Shown: positions 47,480-59,022 of the stretch, one piece after another
How positions within the stretch are numbered: the first letter of the stretch is position 1
How the letters are laid out: every line of letters begins with the position of its first letter
Assembly: GCA_032719365.1 (NCBI GenBank)
Contig: CM064872.1
Location: 68,450,752-68,514,751 of the forward strand
Length of the DNA: 64,000 nt
Source of the DNA: Prinsepia uniflora
Taxonomy: Eukaryota > Streptophyta > Magnoliopsida > Rosales > Rosaceae
Direction: 5' to 3'
The notes under the pieces: generated by a model
Told to the model about the DNA's origin: nothing
The model's database searches: none
What the model saw: only the letters and a program-made list of their open reading frames with translations
Program-made: the position numbers and the translations under genes

Positions 47480-49482
47480 TTGTTTATCAAGCAAATAAGC
47501 ATTTCATTAATAAGTAAACATTAGAAAGCAATGGAAGCTCACTAACAAAATGACTTAAAAGGGACATAAACATACGCACAAACAACATCAAGTTCATGTG
47601 CATACAAATTCAATAACATACAATTAAAACAGCTCAAAAGTAACCATGGATCTAAAATATGGAAAGTCGTCATCACCCAATATACCGCCATTAGTCGTTG
47701 CCCGAGTCACCGCGAACTAGAAAATACAAAACCACCATAAGTAAGGAAAGTGCATGTGAAACCGAAGAAGTCAGCAAAAAAATGAGGGTGAGCATGTCAC
47801 TTACGTAAGGAATGTCACAACCCAACCCATCTTGCACGATATTGTCTGGTTTGCGCCCAGCTCTCACAACTTTGTTTTTGACTTCCCAGGAGGTCACCCA
47901 TCCTGAGATTGCACAAGCCCAAACTCGCTTAACTTTAGAGGTCCTAAGGAATCCAAAGCCAATGAGCTCCCAAAAGGCCTCATTTAGGTCAGAGTTGTGC
48001 AGCGGCCCACTCTACCTAACACGATATTGTCCTCTCTGGACTCTCTGGTCTAACCAGCTCTGCCCGCAAGGTTTTGTTCCAGGGAGCTCATGTACAACTT
48101 CCCAATGGGTCACCCATCTTGGGATTGCACTAGCTGGGATTGCACCAGTCCAAATTAGCTTAACTTTGGAGTTCCCAAGGAATCTAAAGCCAATGAACTC
48201 CCAAAAGGCCTCATTTAGGTTAGAGTTGTGCAGTGGCCCACTCTACCCAACATGATATTGTCCCCTCTAGACTTGCTAGTCCAACCAGCTCTGCTCCCAA
48301 GGTTTTGTTCCCGAGAGCTCACGCGCAACTTCCCAGTAGGTCACCCATCCTAGGATTGCATTAGCCTGAACTCACTTAACTTTGGAGTTCCCCAGGAATC
48401 TAAGTCAGTGAGCTCCCAAGAGGCCTCGTGCTAGATAGATACATGCCCACACATATAAGGAATTTCACCTCCCCCCCCCCCCCTTCGAGCGATGTGAGAT
48501 TACTTACCGTTCTTCCCAAGACACGTGTCTTACTAGAAGCACTCCCATAATCCATTTGACGAGCGTATAAAGCACTTTGAAAGCAACCCAGTGCCAAAAC
48601 AGCCACTGGGTTGATAGATGGATTTCAATGGTAGAGTGTTCAAGATCCATTGTCTCAAAGGGCATTTGATGGGAAAAGATGAAGGGATTAAGGCATGATG
48701 AAAGGAAGCTGAAGTGGAGGTGGGAAAATAGGTCTAGGAAGACTTTCGGAAGTCTCCAGGGTAGGAGAGGAAAAAACTTCTACAGTGGGAAGGTCCAGAA
48801 AAGTGCCACAAAGGGTGGAGAGCATAGTCAAATTAAAAGGGGCTGTTAAAATTAACTAGTAAAAAACCAAATTAAAATCAGCAAGAAAAGAAACAGAAAA
48901 AACATATCTGAAAAGTAAAAAAAAAACAGAAATAACAAACTAAAAAAAACGAGCATAGTAATGAGCAGCAAAGCGATGAGCACCACCGTAGAAAGATCCA
49001 AAACCACCCACAAGCAGCAAAGTGACAACAGTAAAATGATGAGCACCACCTCAGCAAAGCGACGAGCACCACCACAGAGAAAAACAGAAATGTCTGAAAG
49101 CACCCATCACAGTAGCAGCAACGAGTAGAGCAGAAAAAAAAACCATCATAGGACAACATATAGGAGATAAGCTAGACCGCCACTGCCGGCCTCTCAGCCC
49201 TCCCAGATCACACCAAAAACCGGATCCCAGTGAAAGGGAAATAACGACATTGACGATCGAAACGGAAGGGAGAAACAGTGGAGGTAGGGAAGGGAGAGGA
49301 GGAGGGAAGGAGAAATGACAAACTAGAAGAGAAAAAAAGGAGAGGCGCTTCCACCAGCCCTAGAAAGGGGTGGCGGCTGCTAGGGTTTGCAGGGTTATGG
49401 GAGCCTTAAAGAGAAGGCGGAGAAAAAATACTTAGAGAAAGACAGTGTTTGCCTTCAATTCTCCTCCAAAAAGAAAAGCCTC
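47480..49482 (-). mobile_element. Short LINE-like insertion with 15-bp TSD, coding part lost
   Basis: The flanks are CAAGTTTGATTCTTT (47,465-47,479) and CAAGTTCGATTCTTT (49,483-49,497), a long TSD with one mismatch as made by target-primed reverse transcription. On the minus strand the 3' end is A-rich directly against the left TSD, and the sequence next to it (ATTAATGAAATGCTTATTTG) resembles plant LINE 3' UTRs. The right side reads like a LINE 5' UTR (CAAACCCTAGCAGCCGCCAC, then C/T-rich). No endonuclease or RT is present. Without the Cassandra insertion it is only about 1.3 kb. The family call rests on ends and composition. Confidence 0.5.
47813..48533 (-). mobile_element. Cassandra LTR array with three tandem 5S-like boxes
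   Basis: On the + strand it starts TGTCACAACCCAACCC and ends ACACGTGTCTTAC. Three inverted 5S-like boxes (CTTAACTTTAGAGGTCC, CTTAACTTTGGAGTTCCC and CTTAACTTTGGAGTTCCCC, each preceded by GGTCACCCATC) alternate with ACACGATATTGTCC-type motifs. A C14-type homopolymer lies at about 48,470-48,484. The units are partial LTRs of about 200-240 bp in tandem. No clean TSD was found. Confidence 0.78.
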
Positions 49483-49497
49483 CAAGTTCGATTCTTT

Positions 49498-51020
49498 GAA
49501 GTGGCATCTCATTAATTTTGTTCAATTTCATTATTAATTTCTTATTTTTATTTTATTTATACAATTTGCTCATTTTCATCATTAATTTCCTATTTTCATC
49601 TTAGTTTCCTATTTTATTAATGCAATTTGTACATTTTCATCATTATTTTCTTATATTTTTGTCATTATTTTCCTAATTTTAATCTTAGTTTCTTATTTAT
49701 TAATACATATTTACAAGTGTATAAATTTAGACTCTTTTATTTTTAGTTTCTAGATTCCCGGCTGATGTTAGCATAAATCTGTAAAATATTATTGAGGTTA
49801 TGATTGGTAAAGTTATCCATCTAATGAAATCACTAAAAACAAAGGGAAATTTCATTCTTCGTGCGAAGTACTGAGTTGTCTTTTTTTTTTTCCCCTGATG
49901 TTTTAACATAAATCTGTCAAATATGATTGGTGTTACGATTGGATGGAGCTATTCATCAAATGGAACCACAAAAAACAAAGCGAAATATCAGTTTGATCTC
50001 TGATTTGAAATATTGATAAAGAGGGAACAGTAATAATAAAAAAAATATTTTAAATTAGGTATAAAATCAATATTGCCCTTTAATTTTTTTTATGGTTCTA
50101 CTAAGTGGATAGCCCAACTCAATCATTTTTCATATTATTGACAACAATACGTTCTCTGATTGTGTTGAACGTTGGAAACTAGCTAGTATCACCAACATAA
50201 TTATAATAATTTTATTTTCTTTTGAAACAATTCTACAAATATTAAAGTAAACCATACAAAAATATTTTATTTTTATTCTGACATAGCTAGAAAGGATGAG
50301 TAATTTGATGTTATAAAACTTCATCAAAAAATTTCCGACCAAGATATCTATGATACAATAATTTGAGGGCACAAATTGAAATCAACGGCTAGCTTTTGGG
50401 TACGTAGAGATATACCACCTCATAAGATACGCATATATAACACACTCAACATGAACTTACACATGATATGGAAACCCTTTAGTGACACTTGGCAAAGGCC
50501 ATATATTAAATATTTAGCCATTTTGGTGGGGATAATATGGCATTATATTTTTTTGTTTTATAGTATAAATGAAGTATAATGTTAATGTTAATTACACATA
50601 ATAAAATAAAATAGACATATAATGCGTATAATATAAATGAAATAATAATATTATTTGACATGCATTAGGTAGGATAATATCATTATATATAGTGGAAAAC
50701 ATAAGCGATTTTTGTTGTTATGATGTATATAGTCGTGCTTTCCCTAAAACTAATGTTATCTTCAATGAGGCATGCATGGTGTTCCTCATGTGGTGCACAT
50801 ATAATAAAATTAACACTATCAATCTTTTATCTTTTTTTAAGTCTTTTTAAAATGGTATTCTTTGTTGCAAGGGAACAACCTCCTTGCAATTTTTGTTGGG
50901 ATATATCAATCACATGCGCATCATTGTCCATCCCCATAATCGTGTACGTGGACATTGGAATCGAACAAATTTATGCCACGTGTCTATTCAAGAATAAATT
51001 TTTTTCGCTTTTTTGTATTC
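49498..51020. other. AT-rich intergenic interval
   Basis: No gene is supported. A tandem duplication of about 100 bp with a spacing near 140 bp is visible: 49,755-49,855 and 49,893-49,990 share the ACATAAATCTGT.AAATAT, GATTGG and AAAAACAAAG.GAAAT blocks. The direct repeat shared with 47,206 lies at 50,087-50,160. A 105-codon open frame from 50,720 has no recognisable content. Confidence 0.55.
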
Positions 51021-52852
51021 TTCCATTAATCGCATGACACGTATCTAGCATCTCAGGCTCCTTTTGTTTAAGTTTAAGAGGAGTAGTCAACCAGTGGAAT
51101 TATACATTATATATCTGCCAAAAGAACGTACCCTAAGTTTCCATGGATCAATTAAGAAACATAGAAAGAGCACGCCGCCCCAATGAAGTTGCTAGCTAGT
51201 GGTGGAAATGATTCAAAAATAGGTAATTAACTAAAAACAAAGATTAATGAAGAAGTGAAATTCCCTTTTAATTAAATAAATGAATGGCTTAATTCTTCAG
51301 CCATTGGCGTGACTAAATGTGGCAAACTGGGAAAAGGCACGTTGTGCATTTGATGCTTTTTCCTCCCTGTTATGTCTTCTCAAAAACCACCTTCCCATAA
51401 ACAGAAAGGAAAAAAGAGAAAGAAATTAAGAAAAACGGAACTATTGTATTATTAGATGATATTATGTTATTGTTAAGTGTTAAAAAGGTAAATGATCTCC
51501 AAATAAATATCAATATTATTATAATATTTGAATTAAATATACGTATATAACACGTGATTGTGATATAGTAAGTCTAATGTATATACTTGTTGAGGAGAGA
51601 CTAGAGAGGGGTTTCTAATAAGGAAGGGTATAAATGAGTATTGTTAAAATGAGTAGAAATTAGATAGATACAAATTTACCTAGCATCTAATGAGTAGAGT
51701 AAGAATTTACCCATGAGTATTTAATACAAATTAAGTTAAAAGCACATTCCTTATCCATCCTATTATATATTATCACTAATTCTTCCCCCTACTAATTTTA
51801 TTTTATTTTCTTAGTATTATTATTATTGTTGTTGTTATTATTTCTAATTTATTTATTTAACTAAATCTTAGTTATTTCTGCTTTGATTAAAAAAACACAA
51901 TTAGAAAAATATTAAAAAAAAACTAAACTAGAAAAATATTACGAATTTATATTAATATCAAAGTTTTGTTGAGAACTTAACTCATTCATTTATCTCAAAT
52001 GTATCTCAAAATGTTTTAAATTATTTAACAAAAATCAACGTAAGCTATATAAATTTTCAGGATTTCACAACTATGGTCTTGTATGCATGTGGTCGCTTGT
52101 ATGGTCTTACTAGGATGAAATACGTTTGATGATATATTTTTAAACAAATGTGGATCACAAGATTTGCTTCTTCTTCTTCTTCTTCTTTTTTGAATAATTC
52201 TTTCTTTTTTATAAGTTTGTAAAATTAGAACAATCAAATATTGTGGAATCGTCAAAGTAAATAAAATATCAAATAATTCTTTCTTTTTTACATAAGAATA
52301 TTGAAAAAGAAGGTTCTACAAGTTAAGCCAAAAGGAACAGACAAAGAAAGTAACACATTCCAAATCAAAATTAGGTGTCTCTACTATGCATCTTCGAAAC
52401 GTGTGGTACGAGCACATGTGTGGTGACGACCTAAGGTTTTTCGACAGTCAAGTTAGTAACTTTGTTCGTAAGAGCAAACGGTAAATGGTAAGTTTGGCAA
52501 AGTAATGGTAAACGGTAAACGGTAAATGGTAAGTTTGGCAAAGTAACTTTGTTAGTAACTTTGTGCGTGCTGACATGTGTTACGAAGATCGAGAGTGGAT
52601 ATGCTTCCATGTGTCATCTTGGCTTGGGCCCATTGTTGGGGATATGTAAGTGATGTGGGCCCGGGCCATGTTCAGTGTTTGGGCTTCAAGTATACGGCCC
52701 GGTGAGTCTGGTAAGATATGGTGTTAATAGAAATCCCCCAAGTTCTTAACTGAGGTGTAATTTCTCGGTCACGGACTTGTCTCATTCTATTAAACTTGGT
52801 GGGAAGTTTACCTATAGTCCCCTATGTCCCTCGATCTAGAGAGGCTGTCGAG
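51021..52852. repeat. Segment A, first copy of a 1.8-1.9 kb direct duplication
   Basis: It is colinear with 57,096-59,022 at very high identity, from TTCCATTAATCGCATGACAC to CTCGATCTAGAGAGGCTGTC. Differences include a 33-bp gap near 51,208 and replacement of about 150 bp by AACGGTAAATGG-type repeats near 52,500. Its right part is a diverged LTR of the same family as 31,891-32,378. Confidence 0.9.
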
Positions 52853-55800
52853 GATGATGGGTTTGGTTTAGAGGCATCGAGGATGGGTTGATTTGTGTAT
52901 GGTTGTGATCTTAGTTTCTAATATGATTTTATGAGGACTTGTTTTCGGGTATTTACTGGATTTCTTATATTGCATGTATTTTAAGATTTTGTTGTTTGTT
53001 GCCTATTTGTTGTTTTTTATGAAATTTCTCTTTACGCATGCGTAGTTTTTTTTCTTCCAAAAATGAGTGTAGCGATTATGTTTTACGATTATATTTTCAA
53101 AATTATGTTTTTTTAATATTCGTTTTAGGTCCATTCACACAGTTTTATTGGTTTTGAAACCCTCCAAAGTCGTTGCATGAGAACCGATGCTACTTAGGAG
53201 GTGGAGGCATGAGCTTTAAGAATACGAGTATCCTTTATTTGACAAGAGTTTGAGGGTAAACTTGGTATCTTGATTACTTGTCAGACAAGAGTAAAGCTCG
53301 AGTATGGTTTACGACGTATTCCCAGGATCGGGTCATGTCAAGTTCTATATGTATGCACAATTGTTTTGAAATCAAAATTCCACTCACAATATGTCAGAGT
53401 AAGCTCAATCTTGAACTGCACATTCCTCAGAGGTCCTTGGAGCATCCTCGCCTATCAAATTTACAATCTAGGGTCACCAATAAGTCATATAAGTTTATAC
53501 CTAAAATCTCCATAGACTCCAAAATAGTAATCGTGTTATGAATGTGTTTCTCGAGGAAAAAAACATCCAAAACTACTCCTAAATGACCTCTGATCGGCTT
53601 GAAACCACCACTATTGGATTGAGGACGTTGAATCCTTTCGAACAAGACCAATCTGTAACGACCCGTCTCGGAAGTCCAGTTTAGCAAAGTGATTAGTGAC
53701 GGATTATCTATGTTAATCGGTGGTTAGTTGGTTACGTTTGAGGCGTTAGCGTAGAAATGACGATTTCGCCCCTAGGTTAGGCAAAAATGTTGACTTTTAG
53801 TTCGGGCGGTCAATTGGACATTGACCGATGACTGTGACGTAGTTTGAGACGTCACGAGTTCGTAGACAGGTGGCACGCCCGATTCCGACATCCGAGGAGG
53901 AAATGATGATGTTCGGAAGGTTGAGGGCATTACCGTAATTTGGTTAAAAGAAGTGGGAAAAGTTGACTTTTGGTTCGACAAGGTTTTGACTCTTAGACCG
54001 AGAACCGTTAGGTAGATCTCGTCGTCCTGAGTATAACGACAGGCGGCATGCCTTCATCGGACAACGGACGGGTGAGATATAGGTCTAGAAAGGCGAAGGG
54101 TAAAATCGTAATTTGGACAATTAGGGGTATTTTGGTCTTTTTGTGCCTTGGGATGCGTGCAAATCAGATTAGGACAAGTGTACAGGATTTAATTGGATAT
54201 TTTGGGCTTGGGCCACCAGGTGTGTGACACCTGGCTGTTTTCTGGTGGCTTCTAGCCACTTGCACGGTGCCAATTAAATTGGATTTTTCGAGTGTGTAGC
54301 CGTGTTGTGAGAGGGAAAACAGAGAATGGGCTTGAGAGGGAATTTGATCGAATTGCAGGGAGTAAGTGATCCTTGTGAGTGTGTGAGTGTGATCAGAGTG
54401 AGGTTGAGAGTGCAGGGTGGTGTTGAGAAGACTGAGAGGTGAAGTGTTTGTGTGTGAGGAGTGTGCGAGTGTCTCAGGGAAACAGAGAGGTGTTGAGGGT
54501 ATGGTGCGAACCTCAGTGATCAAGTTGATCAAATTGGACTCGAGGGGAGGTCAGGACGGCTCTGTGAACTCCAGGGAACGCGGCGGCGAGCACGGCGGCG
54601 GTCGACAGGCAGGTAATCTCTTGAAATTCCCCCGGTTGCTCTGTTTTCCAGTTTAGGTTCAAACGTTTAGTCGTGGCATTTGGGGTCGAGTCAAGGTGTT
54701 TGGTGAGTGCTAGTTGACTCAGTGGGTTCCTAGGGAGCTTCTGGATGTGAAGCAGTGACGGGGGGAAGGACTGGTGGCTGGGAGCAAGAACAGAGGTTTT
54801 GGGTGTTTTCTATTTCGAGTTGGGAAGATGAGATTTAGTTCGTGTTGTTGTGTTTGGAGTAGGGAAATCGATTTCTAGGAAGGGGACGAAGCTACTGGTG
54901 GGAAAAGGAAGGAAAACAGTTGACGGACGGCAGAGAACCGGCCACGCCGGTCCAACACAGTGGACGCCTCGAGGAAGACGATGAACAGTGTTTCTGTGCA
55001 GGCGCGTGAGGCCCACGCGGAGCCACTTTGGGGGCGCGTGGGGCGTTTTCCAGGGAAGTGGTCAACTAGGTTTTTGGTCTAATCGTTGTAACGAATCTGT
55101 TGGGATAAGTTTCGGGACAATCGGACGATGTCTCGTGTTAGTTCTAAGAGGTTGAAGGTGTAGGGTTCCGTTTCGTTACGTTTAGGATACGGGAAAATTA
55201 TGGGACTTGAGTAGGTCTTTTTTGAAGTAGTTAGTAACCTCGTTATGGGCTTTGGATAGGTTCGGGAAAGCCGAGGATAGCGGAATGGTCGGGGATGGCG
55301 TAAGTGCACGCGTATCGAGGCGACGTAGAAATGGTCTGTGAGTGGACTTTTCTTTCTAACTCTTGATGCATGCATATATGTTTTTATATGCTTTCTATAC
55401 TTGATTCTATGAGTTGAGTTATGATTGTGATGGTTTACGATTTTGCATGTTTTTCGAGGAAATGACGGTATTTCACGTTTTACGGGATTTGATGGATATT
55501 GTGATTTGAACCTGGTTTTCAGAATTTGATGTCGGGATTTGGAATATGATTTAATATCAATGATTTTAAAAAGGATTTCGAAAAAGTATTTTCGGGCTTG
55601 AAGCCCAGTTCAGAAAAGTGGTCTTGAGAAACGTGATTTCAGGTTTTTGAGTCGGATTTCCTGATGATGATTCGGGATTCGATTCGGGACTTGAAAGTGG
55701 AATCCCAGGTTTGGGTTCGGAATGGTTATTCCAGATGCTAGCTTACGGAATGATGGTTGCGGACTCGGATCTGGAAAGGAGATGAATATGAGTTATGGGT

Positions 55801-57095
55801 TTGGATTCGGGATCCTGATGAGATTGCGGATTCGGATTCGGAAATGGAAAAAGGTTTTCAAACGATTTTGGATTGGATTTGCTGGATGTGGTCATTGGGT
55901 TTAAAGACCCAGATTATGTTTGACGAGGGACGGGCCCGGATTGAGTTTAAAGACCCGGATTGAGTTTAAAGACTCGGATATTGATATTTTCCCCTGTAGG
56001 CCTGTTGAGTTTAAAGACTCGGGAGTTTAAAGACTCGTATTATATTGAGGCCTGGATTGAGTTTAAAGACTCGGGAGTTTAAAGACTCGGATAGATCCAG
56101 CAGGTTCGAGGGATGGAAATGTGGTTCAAAATGTTTTGGTTTTCACTGAGATTGAGGATGATGGTTTTCGATAATGGGTTTTGATAGTTGGACTGAGGCC
56201 TGAATTTGAATAACGGTTTTGATACGGGTTTGCTAATGGTTTTTCTCGGATGGTTTTCGATATGAGTGGTTTCATGACTTAAATTGATATGCATGCATTG
56301 GTTTTTGCGTGGAGGGTATAAATGTACTTGTTTTATGAACTGTTTTTAAACTTATACTTTATTTTTGTCCACTCACAGTCTTTTCGTGTTTTCGATACCC
56401 TTCAGGTTGTTGCGGAGCGGGCTGTCAGTAGAGAGGGACGGAGACATCACACGTACGATCCACAGTAGACTTTGCGCACTCTGGGAAGTTCGGAAGTTTT
56501 TGGACGGTCGGGTCGAGAATCCCTTGTCCGACTTACGTGTCACATGAAGGTGGGACGTCAGTTTAGCCTTCGTGTCATGCGTAAATTAGACGGGATCGGG
56601 ATTTAGCCCTTAATCCCGAGGGATTAGGGATGGGTCCTGACAAATCTCACCTTGAAACTCGCGCCCCACACGCCTTCATGCACTGGGCTCAGGCCGGCAA
56701 CCTTCCCCACACGACGCGACGCGCGTGATGTCAGCTACTCACGTCACTTTCTAACGTGGCACCTTGACAACTAAAACCCCTTACCACGTGGCACACTCTA
56801 ACATTGTCATGTGGAACCACTAGCCACCTGCTAAGTGGAACTCCCGCCACATGGCACCTGACAACTCTGACAGCTGACGTGGCACCTCTAACGCCTACCA
56901 CATAACACCACCTGCCACGTGCCACCCCTATCACTTGGCACCCACCACATGTCCTGCTGACGTCATAATGACGTCTCCTAGTGAAGTCATCAAGATGTCA
57001 TGCTAACATCATCGACTTGATGGAAACAACGGTGGCGCCGCCACGGTTGCCACTGTAAAACCCGTGTCCTGGAGGGAACGGTGAACCATCCCACA
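52853..57095. repeat. Segment X, second copy, between A and A'
   Basis: Its own sequence (without the solo LTR) is colinear with 38,321-39,566. It ends inside the Cassandra 5' end (TGTAAAACCCGTGTC, 57,053 onward), so this copy contains only the first few dozen bases of the Cassandra element that is complete at 39,521-40,065. It therefore derives from a source that already carried Cassandra. A solo LTR (53,654-56,642) interrupts it. Confidence 0.85.
53654..56642 (+). mobile_element. Solo LTR, family 2, inserted in segment X
   Basis: It starts TGTAACGACCCGTCTCGG and ends GGGATGGGTCCTGACA, 2,989 bp. The flanks CAATC (53,649-53,653) and AATCT (56,643-56,647) share AATC, consistent with a 5-bp TSD that has lost one base. 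The empty site is seen in the other copy of X near 39,100. It carries the inverted TGACGT pair, GC hairpin (55,002) and GAGTTTAAAGACTCGG array. Confidence 0.85.
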
Positions 57096-59022
57096 TTCCA
57101 TTAATCGCATGACACGTATCTAGCATCTCAGGCTCCTTTTGTTTAAGTTTAAGAGGAGTAGTCAACCAGTGGAATTATACATTATATATCTGCCAAAAGA
57201 ACGTACCCTAAGTTTCCATGGATCAATTAAGAAACATAGAAAGAGCACACCGCCCCAATGAAGTTGCTAGCTAGTGGTGGAGACTTTCATTACTTTACAC
57301 GATAAAGGAATGATTCAAAAATAGGTAATTAACTAAAAACAAAGATTGATGAAGAAGTGAAATTCCCTTTTAATTAAATAAATGAATGGCTTAATTCTTC
57401 AGCCATTGGCGTGACTAAATGTGGCAAACTGGGAAAAGGCATGTTGTGCATTTGATGCTTTTTCCTCCCTGTTATGTCTTCTCAAAAACCACCTTCCCAT
57501 AAACAGCAAGGAAAAAAGAGAAAGAAATTAAGAAAAACGGAACTATTGTATTATTAGATGATATTATGTTATTGTTAAGTGTTAAAAAGGTGAATGATCT
57601 CCAAATAAATATCAATATTATTATCTCAATATTATTATAATATTTAAATTAAATATACGTATATAACACGTGATTGTGATATAGTAAGTCCAATGTATAT
57701 ACTTGTTGAGGAGAGACTAGAGAGGGGTTTCTAATAACGATGGGTATAAATGAGTATTGTTAAAATGAGTAGAAATTAGATAGATAAAAATTTACCTAGC
57801 ATCTAATGAGTAGAGTAAGAATTTACCCATGAGTATTTAATACAAATTAAGTTAAAAGCACATTCCTTGTCCATCCTATTATATATTATCACTAATTCTT
57901 CCCCCTACTAATTTTATTTTATTTTCTTAGTATTATTATTATTGTTGTTGTTATTATTACTAATTTATTTATTTAACTAAATCTTAGTTATTTCTGCTTT
58001 GATTAAAAAAACACAGTTAGAAAAATATTAAAAAAAAACTAAACTAGAAAAATATTACGAATTTATATTAATATCAAAGTTTTGTTGAGAACTTAACTCA
58101 TTCATTTATCTCAAATGTATCTCAAAATGTTTTAAATTATTTAACAAAAATCAACGTAAGCTATATAAATTTTCAGGATTTCACAACTATGGTCGTGTAT
58201 GCATGTGGTCGCTTGTATGGTCTTACTAGGATGAAATACGTTTGATGATATATTTTTCAACAAATGTGGATCACAAGATTTGCTTCTTCTTCTTCTTCTT
58301 CTTTTTTGAATAATTCTTTCTTTTTTATAAGTTTGTAAAATTAGAACAATCAAATATTGTGGAATCGTCAAAGTAAATAAAATATCAAATAATTCTTTCT
58401 TTTTTACACAAGAATATTGAAAAAGAAGGTTCTACAAGTTAAGCCAAAAGGAACAGACAAAGAAAGTAACACATTCCAAATCAAAATTAGGTGTCTCTAC
58501 TATGCATCTTCGAAACGTGGGGTACGAGCACATGTGTGGTGACGACCTAAGGTTTTTCGACAGTCAAGTTAGTAACTTTGTTCGTAAAAGCAAATGGTAA
58601 ATGGTAAGTTTGGCAAAGTAATAGTGAATAGTAAATATTAGTTACCTTTATTAGGAAATGTGTACCCTATATATATGGGTGAGTGGGGTGTTCATTTCTC
58701 ATAGTTTCGATGTGGGATAATTGCTCTTTGATTTGCGTGCTGACATGTGTTACGCAGATCGAGAGTGGATATGCTTCCATGTGTCATCTTGGCTTGGGCC
58801 CATTGTTGGGGATATGTAAGTGATGTGGGCCCGGGCCATGTTCAGTGTTTGGGCTTCAAGTATACGGCCCGGTGAGTCTGGTAAGATATGGTGTTAATAG
58901 AAATCCCCCAAGTTCTTGACTGAGGTGTAATTTCTCGGTAGGGGACTTGTCTAATTCTATTAGACTCGGTGGGAAGTATACTTATAGTCCCCTAAGTCCC
59001 TCGATCTAGAGAGGCTGTCGAG
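57096..59022. repeat. Segment A', second copy of the direct duplication
   Basis: This matches 51,021-52,852. It continues past 59,022 into retroelement internal sequence, whereas the first copy stops at the same base and switches to X. A' therefore looks like the original and A the derived copy. Confidence 0.9.
58525..58900 (-). repeat. Diverged LTR related to the gag-protease element
   Basis: It shares CGACCTAAGGTT.TCCGAC-like, TAGTAAATATTAGTTACC, TAGTTTCGATGTGGGA and GTATACGGCCC blocks with 31,891-32,378 in the same order and ends GATATGGTGTTAA. In the complete relative this side is the 3' LTR of a minus-strand element. The outer end is missing. Confidence 0.7.

Noticed and set aside
50720..51037. 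A 105-codon + strand frame
   Set aside because: It crosses the boundary of the A duplication and is not open in a matching way in A'; no recognisable motif.
51021..59022. A and A' as the two LTRs of one retrotransposon containing X
   Set aside because: A and A' lack consistent TG...CA ends at their boundaries, no primer-binding or polypurine site adjoins them, there is no TSD, and X is a repeat fragment truncated inside Cassandra rather than a coding internal region.
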